NCBI GenBank assembly: GCA_963736305.1
Contig: CAVTOD010000007.1
Span: 434,001 to 498,000, forward strand
DNA: 64,000 nt
From: DASUPK01 sp963736305
GTDB taxonomy: Bacteria > Actinomycetota > Thermoleophilia > Solirubrobacterales > 70-9
Direction of reading: 5' to 3'
Of this stretch, positions 50,151-58,144 are shown piece after piece; position 1 is the first letter of the stretch; the number at the start of each line of letters is the position of its first letter. The position numbers were made by a program, and so were the translations under genes. The notes below the pieces were generated by a model. The model saw only the letters and a program-made list of their open reading frames with translations. It ran no database searches and was not told the DNA's origin.

Positions 50151-52847
50151 TCAGCGCAAGCGAGACCCGGATGAGATCAATCCGAGCTCACGCGCACGGT
50201 CGACTGCTTCCTTTCGGCTGTGCGCGTCGAGCTTGGAATAGATGTGTCGCATGTGGGTGCGGACCGTGTTGGGAGAGACGAACAGCTCGGCCGCGATCTC
50301 CGGCGCCTTCAGGTTGCTCGGCAGAAAGCGGACTACGCGGAGCTCGGCCTCGCTGAGCTCCTCTCCCAGTGGCGGTGCCTCATCTCGCGGGAGGCCCGAA
50401 CCGGCGATCAGGTCGAGGATGTCCGAGAGCAGGGTCGCGTGTCCGGTCTTGTGCCGTGGGTGGCGCTCGAGAAGGGGGCGCACCGGCGCCATGGCGAACG
50501 GCAGAAGGAACCCGTCCGCTTCAGCGATGTCGAGTGCGCGCTCCAGCGATTCCGCCACCGCACGGGTATCGCCAAGGGCGTCCTGGGCGGCGGCGGCGAA
50601 GAGCAGGGCGTCCATCTGTGGAACTCGAGGATGGATGGTGGGAGCGGACCGCTCGATCGTCGGATGAAGTACCGCGAGCGCGTGCTCGGGATCGCCTCGC
50701 CCGAGACAAACTGCTGCCTCAGCGATGCGCATTTCCGCACGACTGCGCTCGTCCGAGCTCAGTTCGGCCTGAGCCGCGGCGGCGGCATCCGTCTGGCCGA
50801 GCCGCACCAGAACCTCGATCAGCTGTACGCGCGGGTCGACGGTGACTATGTCTTTGCTTAGGCGCTGTCGAACGCTCTCCGCCGCGGAAAGCGCCTCCAG
50901 AGCCTCCTTGAGCTGGCCTCGGCCGAACCGCAAGAGCCCCCGGGAATACCTGGCCACCAGCTCGATCACGGGTTCCCCCTCGGCGGGGATAGCTCGGTCC
51001 GCGCTTTCGAGACGCCGCTCGGCGGCCTCGAAGTCCCCCATCCAGACGAATTCATATGCCTGGATGACCAGGGCGGGAACGACGATCGGGTCGTCCGACC
51101 AACCGTGGTCCCCGGCGATCTCAATTGCCTGGTCGGCTAGCCGGATCCCACTGTGGACGGGCTTTCCAGCCACGACCTCGGCGACTCCGAGGGGGGCGAG
51201 ACTGCCGACCTCGATGTATGGCCGCTCGATTCTGCGAGCCAGCGCAATGGCTTCTTCCAGGTGGCCGCTCGCGTCCGAAAGGTGGAGGGCCCAGAGCTCG
51301 GCGATGCCGAGATTCATCAGTGCGGTCGCCCGGTGGTCGGTCGCACGGTCCACTTCGTGAGGCGGCTGCGCAGCGAGTACCTCCTGCAGCGAGCGCATTG
51401 CGTCGACCGTCGCCTCCAGATCGCCACGGCGGCGCGCGAGCGACAGCTTCGTGCTTGCCAGGCCCAGGTCGAAGCGCCAACGGCGGTCCTCGTCCACTGC
51501 ATCGGCGAGCCGCTCAGCGACGTCGATGTAGGCGGCCGTGTGGTCCAGGTCGCCGTCGAACATCTGGGCACCGGCAAGCGCGACGGCGAATTCGGGGTCG
51601 TCGGTCGCGGCCTCGCGCGGAAATGCAGACAGCAGCCCGTGAACCGTTGCGAGTCTGCCGTCCAGACCGAGGGCGACGTAGGAGTCGGCCAGCATCCTGG
51701 CGGCATCTCGCCAATCCTCAGCGGCCTGCGCGTGACGCACTGCCTCGACCGGGTAGCCATGTTCCTCATACCAGCCGGCGGCCTGCCGGTGCAGGAGCGG
51801 CACGCTCGCCGGATCCGTGCGCCTGAGCTCGAGCCGCAGGAAGTCAGCGAACAGGTGGTGGTACCGGAACCATGAGCGCGCGACGTCGAGCGAGGTGACG
51901 AAGGCGTTCGCCTCCTCAAGGCGCTGGAGAACTGTCTCTGAGCCGGTTGAGCCCGTCAGGAAGTCGGCGAGGGGGCCGCTGATCCGGTCGAGGATCGAGG
52001 TCCGCAGGAGAAGCTCTCGCACTTCAGCCGGTTGGCGCCCGAGGACCTCCGCCATCAGGTAGCCGGCGACTGTCCTCTCGCTGCCTGAGAACTCCGCGAC
52101 GAACCGCTCGGGGTCCGGGTGTCCGGCGAGAGAGAGAGCGGCCAGCCGCAACCCCGCCACCCACCCCTCGGTGCGCTCGTGGAGCAGGGCCACGCCTTCG
52201 TCGGAGAGCACGATGTCGCTCGCCTCGAGGAGCTCGCGGGTCTCATCGAGCGAAAAGCGGAGGCTGTCCGCCCGGATCTCGCTCAGCTCGCCCGCGAGCC
52301 GCAGGCGATGGAGGCCGATCTCCCCATCCTCCCGGGTGGCGAGCACCGTCGTGAGGTTCTCTGGTGCCCGCGCCAGAAGCTGCTTGAGACAGTCGAGCGC
52401 CTTGTCCGAGGACAGCTCGTGCAGGTCGTCTATCACAAGGAGGACAGGCTCCTCGAGCGACTCGAGCGCAGTGAACAAGCGCTCCACCAAGGCAGAGCCG
52501 CGGAAGCTGGGACTCGGCGCGATCGGCTCGACCAGGTGCCTGCGCCCCGTTGCTGCAGTGAGTGCGTCGACCACGCTGGTCCAGAAGCGCTGTGCGTCGC
52601 GCTCCCCCGGCTCGACTGAGACCCACGCCACCCGATCCCGCGTTTTCTCCGTCCATGAGCGCAGCAGCACGGTCTTGCCGCTGCCGGCCGGGGCGCAAAC
52701 GAGGCCGACGCCGCCCCGAGGTATCGCCGAGAGGCGGTCGAACAGCCCCTCGCGGCGCACCAACCGACCCCGCGCCCCGCGGCGCTGCGAGGGCCGTGAA
52801 CTCGATCTCGGTCCATCCTGGACCCTGAACTGCTGGTGGTCCGGCAC
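50151..52847 (-). CDS. Large LuxR-family (LAL/MalT-like) ATP-binding regulator
   Basis: An 898-aa regulator: N-terminal STAND-type ATPase (Walker A APAGSGKT at 52-59, Walker B PVLLVIDDLHEL), a winged helix, a long TPR-like helical array, and a C-terminal LuxR HTH (LSEAELRVVRFLPSNLKAPEIAAELFVSPNTVRTHMRHIYSKL). It is MalT-like, activated by a ligand plus ATP. GTG start with GGGGAG upstream. It could control the neighbouring stress genes, but its targets are unknown. Confidence 0.93.
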   Translation of the reverse strand: MPDHQQFRVQDGPRSSSRPSQRRGARGRLVRREGLFDRLSAIPRGGVGLVCAPAGSGKTVLLRSWTEKTRDRVAWVSVEPGERDAQRFWTSVVDALTAATGRRHLVEPIAPSPSFRGSALVERLFTALESLEEPVLLVIDDLHELSSDKALDCLKQLLARAPENLTTVLATREDGEIGLHRLRLAGELSEIRADSLRFSLDETRELLEASDIVLSDEGVALLHERTEGWVAGLRLAALSLAGHPDPERFVAEFSGSERTVAGYLMAEVLGRQPAEVRELLLRTSILDRISGPLADFLTGSTGSETVLQRLEEANAFVTSLDVARSWFRYHHLFADFLRLELRRTDPASVPLLHRQAAGWYEEHGYPVEAVRHAQAAEDWRDAARMLADSYVALGLDGRLATVHGLLSAFPREAATDDPEFAVALAGAQMFDGDLDHTAAYIDVAERLADAVDEDRRWRFDLGLASTKLSLARRRGDLEATVDAMRSLQEVLAAQPPHEVDRATDHRATALMNLGIAELWALHLSDASGHLEEAIALARRIERPYIEVGSLAPLGVAEVVAGKPVHSGIRLADQAIEIAGDHGWSDDPIVVPALVIQAYEFVWMGDFEAAERRLESADRAIPAEGEPVIELVARYSRGLLRFGRGQLKEALEALSAAESVRQRLSKDIVTVDPRVQLIEVLVRLGQTDAAAAAQAELSSDERSRAEMRIAEAAVCLGRGDPEHALAVLHPTIERSAPTIHPRVPQMDALLFAAAAQDALGDTRAVAESLERALDIAEADGFLLPFAMAPVRPLLERHPRHKTGHATLLSDILDLIAGSGLPRDEAPPLGEELSEAELRVVRFLPSNLKAPEIAAELFVSPNTVRTHMRHIYSKLDAHSRKEAVDRARELGLISSGSRLR

Positions 52848-52911
52848 GCTCCCCGCCCCCTAGCAGTCGCGATTACGGCTCATCGCGGACAACGATAAGG
52901 CGATGTGACCC

Positions 52912-52944
52912 GATTAATCAAGAATGGGTGACGACGGATCACAC
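52912..52944 (+). promoter_or_regulatory. 33-bp motif copy 3 (DAG kinase)
   Basis: GATTAAT-CAAGAATGG-GTGACGACGGATCACAC, the most divergent left half but the spacer matches copy 4 at 8 of 9 positions. It lies 47 bp before the start of the lipid kinase gene. Confidence 0.65.
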
Positions 52945-52991
52945 ACGCCGAAACGAATCTCCAGGCGTCAGGCAACGGAGGAGGTTTGGAG

Positions 52992-53906
52992 TTGGCTACA
53001 TCCGGGCGCTTCAGTCGATTGGTCTCCCAGACCAGGCGTCGTCGCTGGCAGCCGGTTCCGGCGCCACGTCGGCCTGTTCTGTTTGTGAATCCTCGGTCGG
53101 GCGGCGGGAGCGCCGAGCGGGCGCGCATCGCCGAGCACGCTCGGGAGCGCGGCATACGGGCGGTGGTTCTGGGCTCTGGCCAGGACCTGTCGGCGCTCGT
53201 CGCGGATGCAGTCGCCGACGGCGCGGACGCGCTCGGCATCGCGGGCGGCGATGGCTCGCTCGCGGTGATCGCGCAGGCTGCACGACGAGAGGACCTGCCG
53301 ATGATCTGCATCCCCGGCGGAACCCGAAACCATTTCGCCGCTGACCTCGGGATTCGCCGCAGCGACCTCGTCGGGTCGCTCGATGCGTTCACGGATGGCG
53401 TCGAGCGCCGGGTCGACATCGGGGAGGTGAACGGGAGGATGTTCCTCAACAACGTCTGTCTCGGCGTCTACGGCGAGGCGGTCCAGCAGCAGGCATACCG
53501 CGACGCGAAGCTGCGCACGCTGATCGAGACGGCGAATGCGGTGAGGACGGCCACGACCGAACGCGCGTCCATGAGCGTCAAGGACGCCCGGGGACGCGAG
53601 CACACCGAGCCCGCGGTCGTGATCGTCTCGAATAATCCCTATGCGATTGGGACACCCAGGCGCGGCGCGCGTCCGGCACTCGATGGCGGCCGACTTGGAA
53701 TCATCGTCATCGACGCGCCAGGGGCGGGACCAAAGGGCCCCGGCTCCGTCTGGACCGCGCCCGAGCTCGAGGTTCAGGCCCACGGACCGGTTCGCGCGGG
53801 TCTCGACGGCGAGGCGGTCGACCTCGACCCACCTCTGCGCTTCACGGTCACGCCGGCGGCGCTTCGCGTTCGGATCTCGCGGTCACACGCCGACGCAGGG
53901 CGGTGA
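52992..53906 (+). CDS. Diacylglycerol kinase-like lipid kinase
   Basis: A 304-aa DAGK catalytic-domain protein: VLFVNPRSGGG, the GGDGS nucleotide motif, and IPGGTRNHFA, then the C-terminal beta domain. It should phosphorylate diacylglycerol or a related lipid. TTG 52992 is 7 bp after GGAGGAGG, better than TTG 52986. Its 3' end overlaps the convergent PAP2 phosphatase gene by 59 bp. Lipid phosphorylation and dephosphorylation are thus encoded face to face. Confidence 0.9.
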   Translation: MATSGRFSRLVSQTRRRRWQPVPAPRRPVLFVNPRSGGGSAERARIAEHARERGIRAVVLGSGQDLSALVADAVADGADALGIAGGDGSLAVIAQAARREDLPMICIPGGTRNHFAADLGIRRSDLVGSLDAFTDGVERRVDIGEVNGRMFLNNVCLGVYGEAVQQQAYRDAKLRTLIETANAVRTATTERASMSVKDARGREHTEPAVVIVSNNPYAIGTPRRGARPALDGGRLGIIVIDAPGAGPKGPGSVWTAPELEVQAHGPVRAGLDGEAVDLDPPLRFTVTPAALRVRISRSHADAGR

Positions 53907-54444
53907 CCGCGATCGGGGCGATGGCAGCCCCGACGAGGGAACCGACGATCACGTCCCCGGGGTAGTGCACGCCGGTGTGCACCCGGGAATAGGCGACCAC
54001 CGCCGCGGCCGCGCTGAGCGGCGCCGCCACCTCCGGTGCCTCCGTCGCGATTCCGGCCACGAAGGCGAAAGCGGACGCTGAATGCCCCGATGGGAACGAG
54101 TGCGTCGCAGGCATCCTCACTTGGCGCCGAGTCGGCACGCGGAATCTCACGCGCTCCGGCCGTCGTCGACGGGCCAGCGGCTTCAGGATCGCGTTGACGA
54201 TGGCGGAGGTGACCGCGACGGACGCCAGGCCGTCGGCCGCAGCGCGACGGCCACGCGGACCACCGGCGGACGCGAGCAGAGCGGCGCTTGCCAGCCATAA
54301 CTTCGAGTGATCGGCCGCGCGCGAGATGCCGCGAAGGATGCGGTCGAGGCGGGGTGTCGATGTCCCGGCGATCGCCGAGTACACGGCGGTGTCGAGCCGG
54401 ATCAGCTCGTCCCGCCAGTCTCTGATGTCGGTCTTCAGCGCCAT
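53848..54444 (-). CDS. PAP2-family membrane phosphatase
   Basis: A 198-aa membrane protein with the three PAP2 motifs: K(x6)RP in LKPLARRRRP, PSGH (SFPSGHSAS), and SRVHTGVHYPGD. It should remove phosphate from phosphatidic acid or undecaprenyl-PP. ATG 54444. Motif copy 4 lies directly upstream of it but points toward the other gene. Confidence 0.9.
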   Translation of the reverse strand: MALKTDIRDWRDELIRLDTAVYSAIAGTSTPRLDRILRGISRAADHSKLWLASAALLASAGGPRGRRAAADGLASVAVTSAIVNAILKPLARRRRPERVRFRVPTRRQVRMPATHSFPSGHSASAFAFVAGIATEAPEVAAPLSAAAAVVAYSRVHTGVHYPGDVIVGSLVGAAIAPIAVTALRRRVTARSEREAPPA

Positions 54445-54452
54445 TCTCTGGA

Positions 54453-54485
54453 TGATCACCAAGATTGGATGACGACCGCTCACCC
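54453..54485 (+). promoter_or_regulatory. 33-bp motif copy 4 (coiled-coil protein)
   Basis: TGATCAC-CAAGATTGG-ATGACGACCGCTCACCC, 45 bp upstream of the ATG at 54531. It also lies 8 bp from the PAP2 start on the other strand and could influence both. Confidence 0.72.
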
Positions 54486-54530
54486 GGCCGTCTTTCAGCC
54501 TCCGTCTTAAGCAATCGAAGGAGGTTGAAC

Positions 54531-54968
54531 ATGGCTGCATCGGATGATTTGAGCAAGCTCTCGGTTCGCGCGAAGGAAGCCGAGGACCGCGTCGCCGCGG
54601 CCCGGGAGAAGGCAAAGGACGGCCTCGAGGAGGACGTCGAATTCACCAGAACCGCGGTGGAGAAGCAGAACGCCGTGGTCCGCGAGCTGGTGAGCGAGAG
54701 CAAGGGACGGGCATCGGACCGCTGGCACGAGCTGCAGGCCGCCTGGGACGAGACCATCTCGAAGGCGCGCGAGGAAGTCGAGAACCGCAAGGCCGAGCAC
54801 GACCTGCACAAGGCGGAGCGACGGGCCGACATGGCGGCGGAGGACGCCGGGATCGCGATCGACTTCGCCTACTCGGCGATCGCCGAGGCCGAATACGCCT
54901 CGCTCGACGCAGCCCTTGCGCGGATGGAGGCGAAGGAGCTGTCGAAGGAGGCGGGCGCAACTGCCTGA
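54531..54968 (+). CDS. Charged coiled-coil protein
   Basis: A 145-aa almost wholly helical protein rich in E, A, K and R, with long heptads (SVRAKEAEDRVAAAREKA; EEVENRKAEHDLHKAERRADM). It has no signal peptide. A strong AAGGAGG precedes the ATG. It resembles stress-induced coiled-coil proteins of actinobacteria in composition only. Confidence 0.8.
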   Translation: MAASDDLSKLSVRAKEAEDRVAAAREKAKDGLEEDVEFTRTAVEKQNAVVRELVSESKGRASDRWHELQAAWDETISKAREEVENRKAEHDLHKAERRADMAAEDAGIAIDFAYSAIAEAEYASLDAALARMEAKELSKEAGATA

Positions 54969-54975
54969 TCGGCCA

Positions 54976-55707
54976 ATGCACCCGACCGCATCCATCACGC
55001 CGTCACGGGGCGGGGCCGCCGACTCGGCGGCCTCGCAGCCCCGGGCCCAAGGCGAGTCCCACGCGATTCACCTGACCTTCACCCGTGACCTACCGCTGAG
55101 CCAGTCCGCCCTCGAGTTCGCGGTGAAGCGGCATGCCGGCCAGACCAGATGGGCCGACCGAGCCGACTTCGTGTTCCATCCGCTCGAGGTCGGCTCGATC
55201 CTCGAGCGATCGCATTACCCCGACCAGGTGGTCGCGGCCGGAATCCTGCACGACGTTCTCGAGGACACCGACGCCGAGCGCGGCGAGATCGAGGCACGCT
55301 TCGGGCCGACGGTCGCCGAGCTGGTCGACACCCTCAGCGACGACCCGTCGATCGGCGATGAGGATCGGCGCCGAGAGGACCTGCGTGAGCGGGTGCGCCG
55401 GGCCGGCGGCTACGCGCCGGCGATCTTCGCCGCGGACAAGGTTTCCAAGGTGAGAGAGCTGCGAGCCCTGCTCGCCGGCGTCCCACGGACGCACGAGATC
55501 GAAGCCAAGCTGCGTCACTACCGGGCCGCGCTCGAGATGCTCGAATCGGTCATGCCGGACTCCCGCCTCGTCGAGCTGCTCCGCTTCGAGCTCGAGGCCC
55601 TGGAGCAGATTCCGCCCCGGTTGCGCAGCGAGGCTAGCGACGCAACAGATCCCGGCGGACCGCGATCAGCGCCGGCGGCAGGTGCTCGAGCAACCCATCG
55701 AGAGTGA
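54976..55707 (+). CDS. HD-domain (SpoT/MESH1-like) phosphohydrolase
   Basis: A 243-aa protein. An HD fold covers about 30-190: AVKRHAGQTR, HPLEVGSIL, the HD motif ILHDVLEDTD, and ADKVSKVRELR, as in the (p)ppGpp-hydrolase domain of Rel/SpoT and MESH1-like proteins. No synthetase or TGS domain is present. ATG 54976, 8 bp after the coiled-coil gene. The 3' end overlaps the convergent TetR gene by 74 bp, and the last 30 residues look like read-through of that gene. Confidence 0.82.
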   Translation: MHPTASITPSRGGAADSAASQPRAQGESHAIHLTFTRDLPLSQSALEFAVKRHAGQTRWADRADFVFHPLEVGSILERSHYPDQVVAAGILHDVLEDTDAERGEIEARFGPTVAELVDTLSDDPSIGDEDRRREDLRERVRRAGGYAPAIFAADKVSKVRELRALLAGVPRTHEIEAKLRHYRAALEMLESVMPDSRLVELLRFELEALEQIPPRLRSEASDATDPGGPRSAPAAGARATHRE

Positions 55708-56260
55708 GCTCGGGATGCGACTGATAGGCGACGAAGGCGCCGTCGATCGCAGCGAGGGCGAACCGCGCCAGATTGTCGGCGTCCGTGCTCTTCGGATCGA
55801 GCCCGAAGACGAGCTGCATCTGGACCCGCAACCGGTCGAGGGCAATCTCACGCACCCGGTTCACGACTCGATGGACCTCGTCCTCGCCGGTCGCAGCCGG
55901 CTGCGCGGCCATCACGACGAGGATGCGGAGAAAGTCCGGATGGCGCTCGAGGGTCACTGCGACGGTATCGACCAGGGCCCGCAGGTGGTCCGTCTGGGAG
56001 CCGACGCGGCGATCGATGTCCGGGAGCGCCTCGAAGAATCGCTCCGCGCCCCGCTCCATGACCGCGAGCAGGACACCTTCCTTCGAGCCGAAGTAGTGGT
56101 AGATCGAACTGGGAGGGACGCCGGCCTGGTCGACGAGTGCCGCAACGGTCGCGGCCTCGTATCCCTGCTCGGCCATCAGGTGCTCGGCGGCGTCGAGAAC
56201 CGCCTCTCGAGAGCGAACTCCGCGCCGGTTGGGGGTCACTTCCTCGACGTTGGCAGCCAT
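55634..56260 (-). CDS. TetR-family repressor of the aromatic operon
   Basis: A 208-aa regulator: N-terminal HTH (REAVLDAAEHLMAEQGYEAATVAALVDQAGVPPSSIYHYFGSKEGVL) and a helical ligand domain. It is divergent from the flavin-hydroxylase operon, with a 65-bp region between the starts that contains a promoter and an imperfect dyad. It probably represses that operon until an aromatic inducer binds. ATG 56260; a longer start at 56290 is possible. Confidence 0.88.
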   Translation of the reverse strand: MAANVEEVTPNRRGVRSREAVLDAAEHLMAEQGYEAATVAALVDQAGVPPSSIYHYFGSKEGVLLAVMERGAERFFEALPDIDRRVGSQTDHLRALVDTVAVTLERHPDFLRILVVMAAQPAATGEDEVHRVVNRVREIALDRLRVQMQLVFGLDPKSTDADNLARFALAAIDGAFVAYQSHPELTLDGLLEHLPPALIAVRRDLLRR

Positions 56261-56283
56261 GCCCCGGAGGATAACAATTGAAG

Positions 56284-56312
56284 TTGACATTACAAAACAC
56301 TTTCTGTAGCGT
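56284..56312 (+). promoter_or_regulatory. Candidate promoter/operator of the aromatic operon
   Basis: TTGACA (56284-56289), 17 bp, TAGCGT. The spacer contains an AT-rich imperfect dyad ACAAAACACTTTCTGT (56292-56307) that could be the TetR operator. It is the lowest-GC stretch in this neighbourhood. Confidence 0.5.
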
Positions 56313-56325
56313 CCGCTCCAATCTC

Positions 56326-58140
56326 ATGGGAACTCCCACGGAAGAGAGCCAGATGCCCGAGGAGGAAGTGCCCGTCCTGATCGTCGGAGGAGGTGGCGCA
56401 GGGCTCACCGCCTCCATGCTCCTCGCCCGACATGGCGTCGATCACCTTCTGATCAGCGCGCGTCCCGGCACCTCCGATCTGCCGAAGGCCCACGTGCTCA
56501 ACCAGCGGGCAATGGAGATCCTCGAGGACTGCGGGGTCGCCGGCGAGATCGAGGAACGGAGTACGCCGCCGAGCCAGATGGCCGCGACGGCCTATTACGC
56601 CGGCTTCGTGGGCGCGGACCCCGATGCCGGCCGGCGGATCGCGAAACTCGAGAGCTGGGGCGCCGGCGGGGAGAACGAGCTCTGGCGAGCGGCCAGCCCA
56701 TGGCATCAGCTAAACCTGCCGCAGATCCGGCTCGAACCGATCCTGAAGGCGGGCGCGGAGCGGCTCTCGCCCGGGCGGATCCGCTTCAACCACGAGCTGC
56801 TCGAGCTGACGCAGGACGACGACGGCGTGACCGCCGTGGTCCGGGACAACGAGACCGGCGAGTCCTACTCGGTTCGCAGCGACTACCTGATCGGCGCCGA
56901 CGGCGGCCGCCGGGTCGCCGGCCAGATCGGCGTCACCTACGAGGGCCTCGGGGTCGTCACGGAGACCGCGACGCTCCACGTGAGCGCTGACTTCTCACGC
57001 TGGGCCCAGGATCCGGACGTGTTGATCCGCTGGATCCTCTGCCCCGACACGGGGACGATGGTCGTCATGGTCCCGATGGGGCCTGAGCGCTGGGGACCCG
57101 ACTCGGAGGAGTGGGTGATCCACCTGAACTACCCGGCGGACGACCCCCGCGCGCAGTCCGACGAGAAGGTGGAGGCAGACGTTCGATCTGCGATCGGCCT
57201 GGTCGACACGCCGATCACGATTCACAAGATCACGCGTTGGTCGGTGGACGCCGTGATGGCCTCGAAGTTCAGCGTCGGTCGCGTCTTCCTGGTCGGCGAC
57301 GCGGCGCACCGCCACCCGCCGACGGGGGGGCTGGGCCTGACCAGCGCGATCCACGACGTCCACAACCTCTGCTGGAAGCTCGGGGCCGTGCTCGACGGTC
57401 ATGCGTCGCCCGAGCTGCTCGAGACCTACGGGCCCGAGCGCCGCTCGGCCGACGAGCGAAACGCCCAGCGGTCGCTCGAGAACGCCGTGAACCAGTTCGC
57501 CATCGTGGCGACGGCGGGTGTCTCCCACGAGCACACGCCCGAGCAGAACTGGGCGAACGTCCGGCGCATCTGGAGCGGCGATCCGGCGGACGAGGACCAC
57601 CGCGCGGCGGTCATGCGGGCAATCCGCATGCAGTCGATGGAGTTCAACGAGCTGAACGTCGAGCTCGGCTATGCGTACGAGTCCGCAGCGGTCGTACCGG
57701 ACGGGACGCCGCCGGTGACCTCCGTCGACGAGGTTCGGCTCTACGAGCCTTCGACCCGGCCGGGTTCGCCGCTGCCGCATGCCTGGATCGACGACGCGGA
57801 CGGCGTCCGCCGGCCGATCAAGGACCTGGTGAAACCGGGTCACTTCCTGCTGATCGCGGGCGAGGAAGGTGCGCCCTGGTGCAAAGCCGCCGAGGAGCTC
57901 GCCTCGACCGGTGTCCCCCTGGACGCCGTGCGAATCGGCCACATCGACGGTGACCTGTACGACCCGCGCTGCATGTGGGCGCGGAGCCGCGGGATCGGCC
58001 CCAAGGGCGCGATCCTGGTCCGCCCCGACCGATTCGTCGCCTGGCGCAACCCCGAAGCGTCGGAGGCGCCGCTCGAGGAGCTCCGCGAGACCTTTGCTCG
58101 CGTCCTCGCCAAGCCGGCCGCCGTCGCCGCAGCCGCCTGA
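56326..58140 (+). CDS. FAD-dependent aromatic hydroxylase (TfdB/PheA-like)
   Basis: A 604-aa flavoprotein monooxygenase. FAD motif VLIVGGGGAGLTASMLLAR, then PKAHVLNQRAMEIL, the DG motif YLIGADGGRR and GDAAHRHPPTGGLGLTSAIHD; the C-terminus is a thioredoxin-like domain. These match phenol/dichlorophenol hydroxylases that add OH to a phenolic ring using NAD(P)H and O2. ATG 56326; ATG 56353 has a better GGAAGAG. First gene of the operon controlled by the TetR gene. Confidence 0.9.
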   Translation: MGTPTEESQMPEEEVPVLIVGGGGAGLTASMLLARHGVDHLLISARPGTSDLPKAHVLNQRAMEILEDCGVAGEIEERSTPPSQMAATAYYAGFVGADPDAGRRIAKLESWGAGGENELWRAASPWHQLNLPQIRLEPILKAGAERLSPGRIRFNHELLELTQDDDGVTAVVRDNETGESYSVRSDYLIGADGGRRVAGQIGVTYEGLGVVTETATLHVSADFSRWAQDPDVLIRWILCPDTGTMVVMVPMGPERWGPDSEEWVIHLNYPADDPRAQSDEKVEADVRSAIGLVDTPITIHKITRWSVDAVMASKFSVGRVFLVGDAAHRHPPTGGLGLTSAIHDVHNLCWKLGAVLDGHASPELLETYGPERRSADERNAQRSLENAVNQFAIVATAGVSHEHTPEQNWANVRRIWSGDPADEDHRAAVMRAIRMQSMEFNELNVELGYAYESAAVVPDGTPPVTSVDEVRLYEPSTRPGSPLPHAWIDDADGVRRPIKDLVKPGHFLLIAGEEGAPWCKAAEELASTGVPLDAVRIGHIDGDLYDPRCMWARSRGIGPKGAILVRPDRFVAWRNPEASEAPLEELRETFARVLAKPAAVAAAA

Positions 58141-58144
58141 GACG

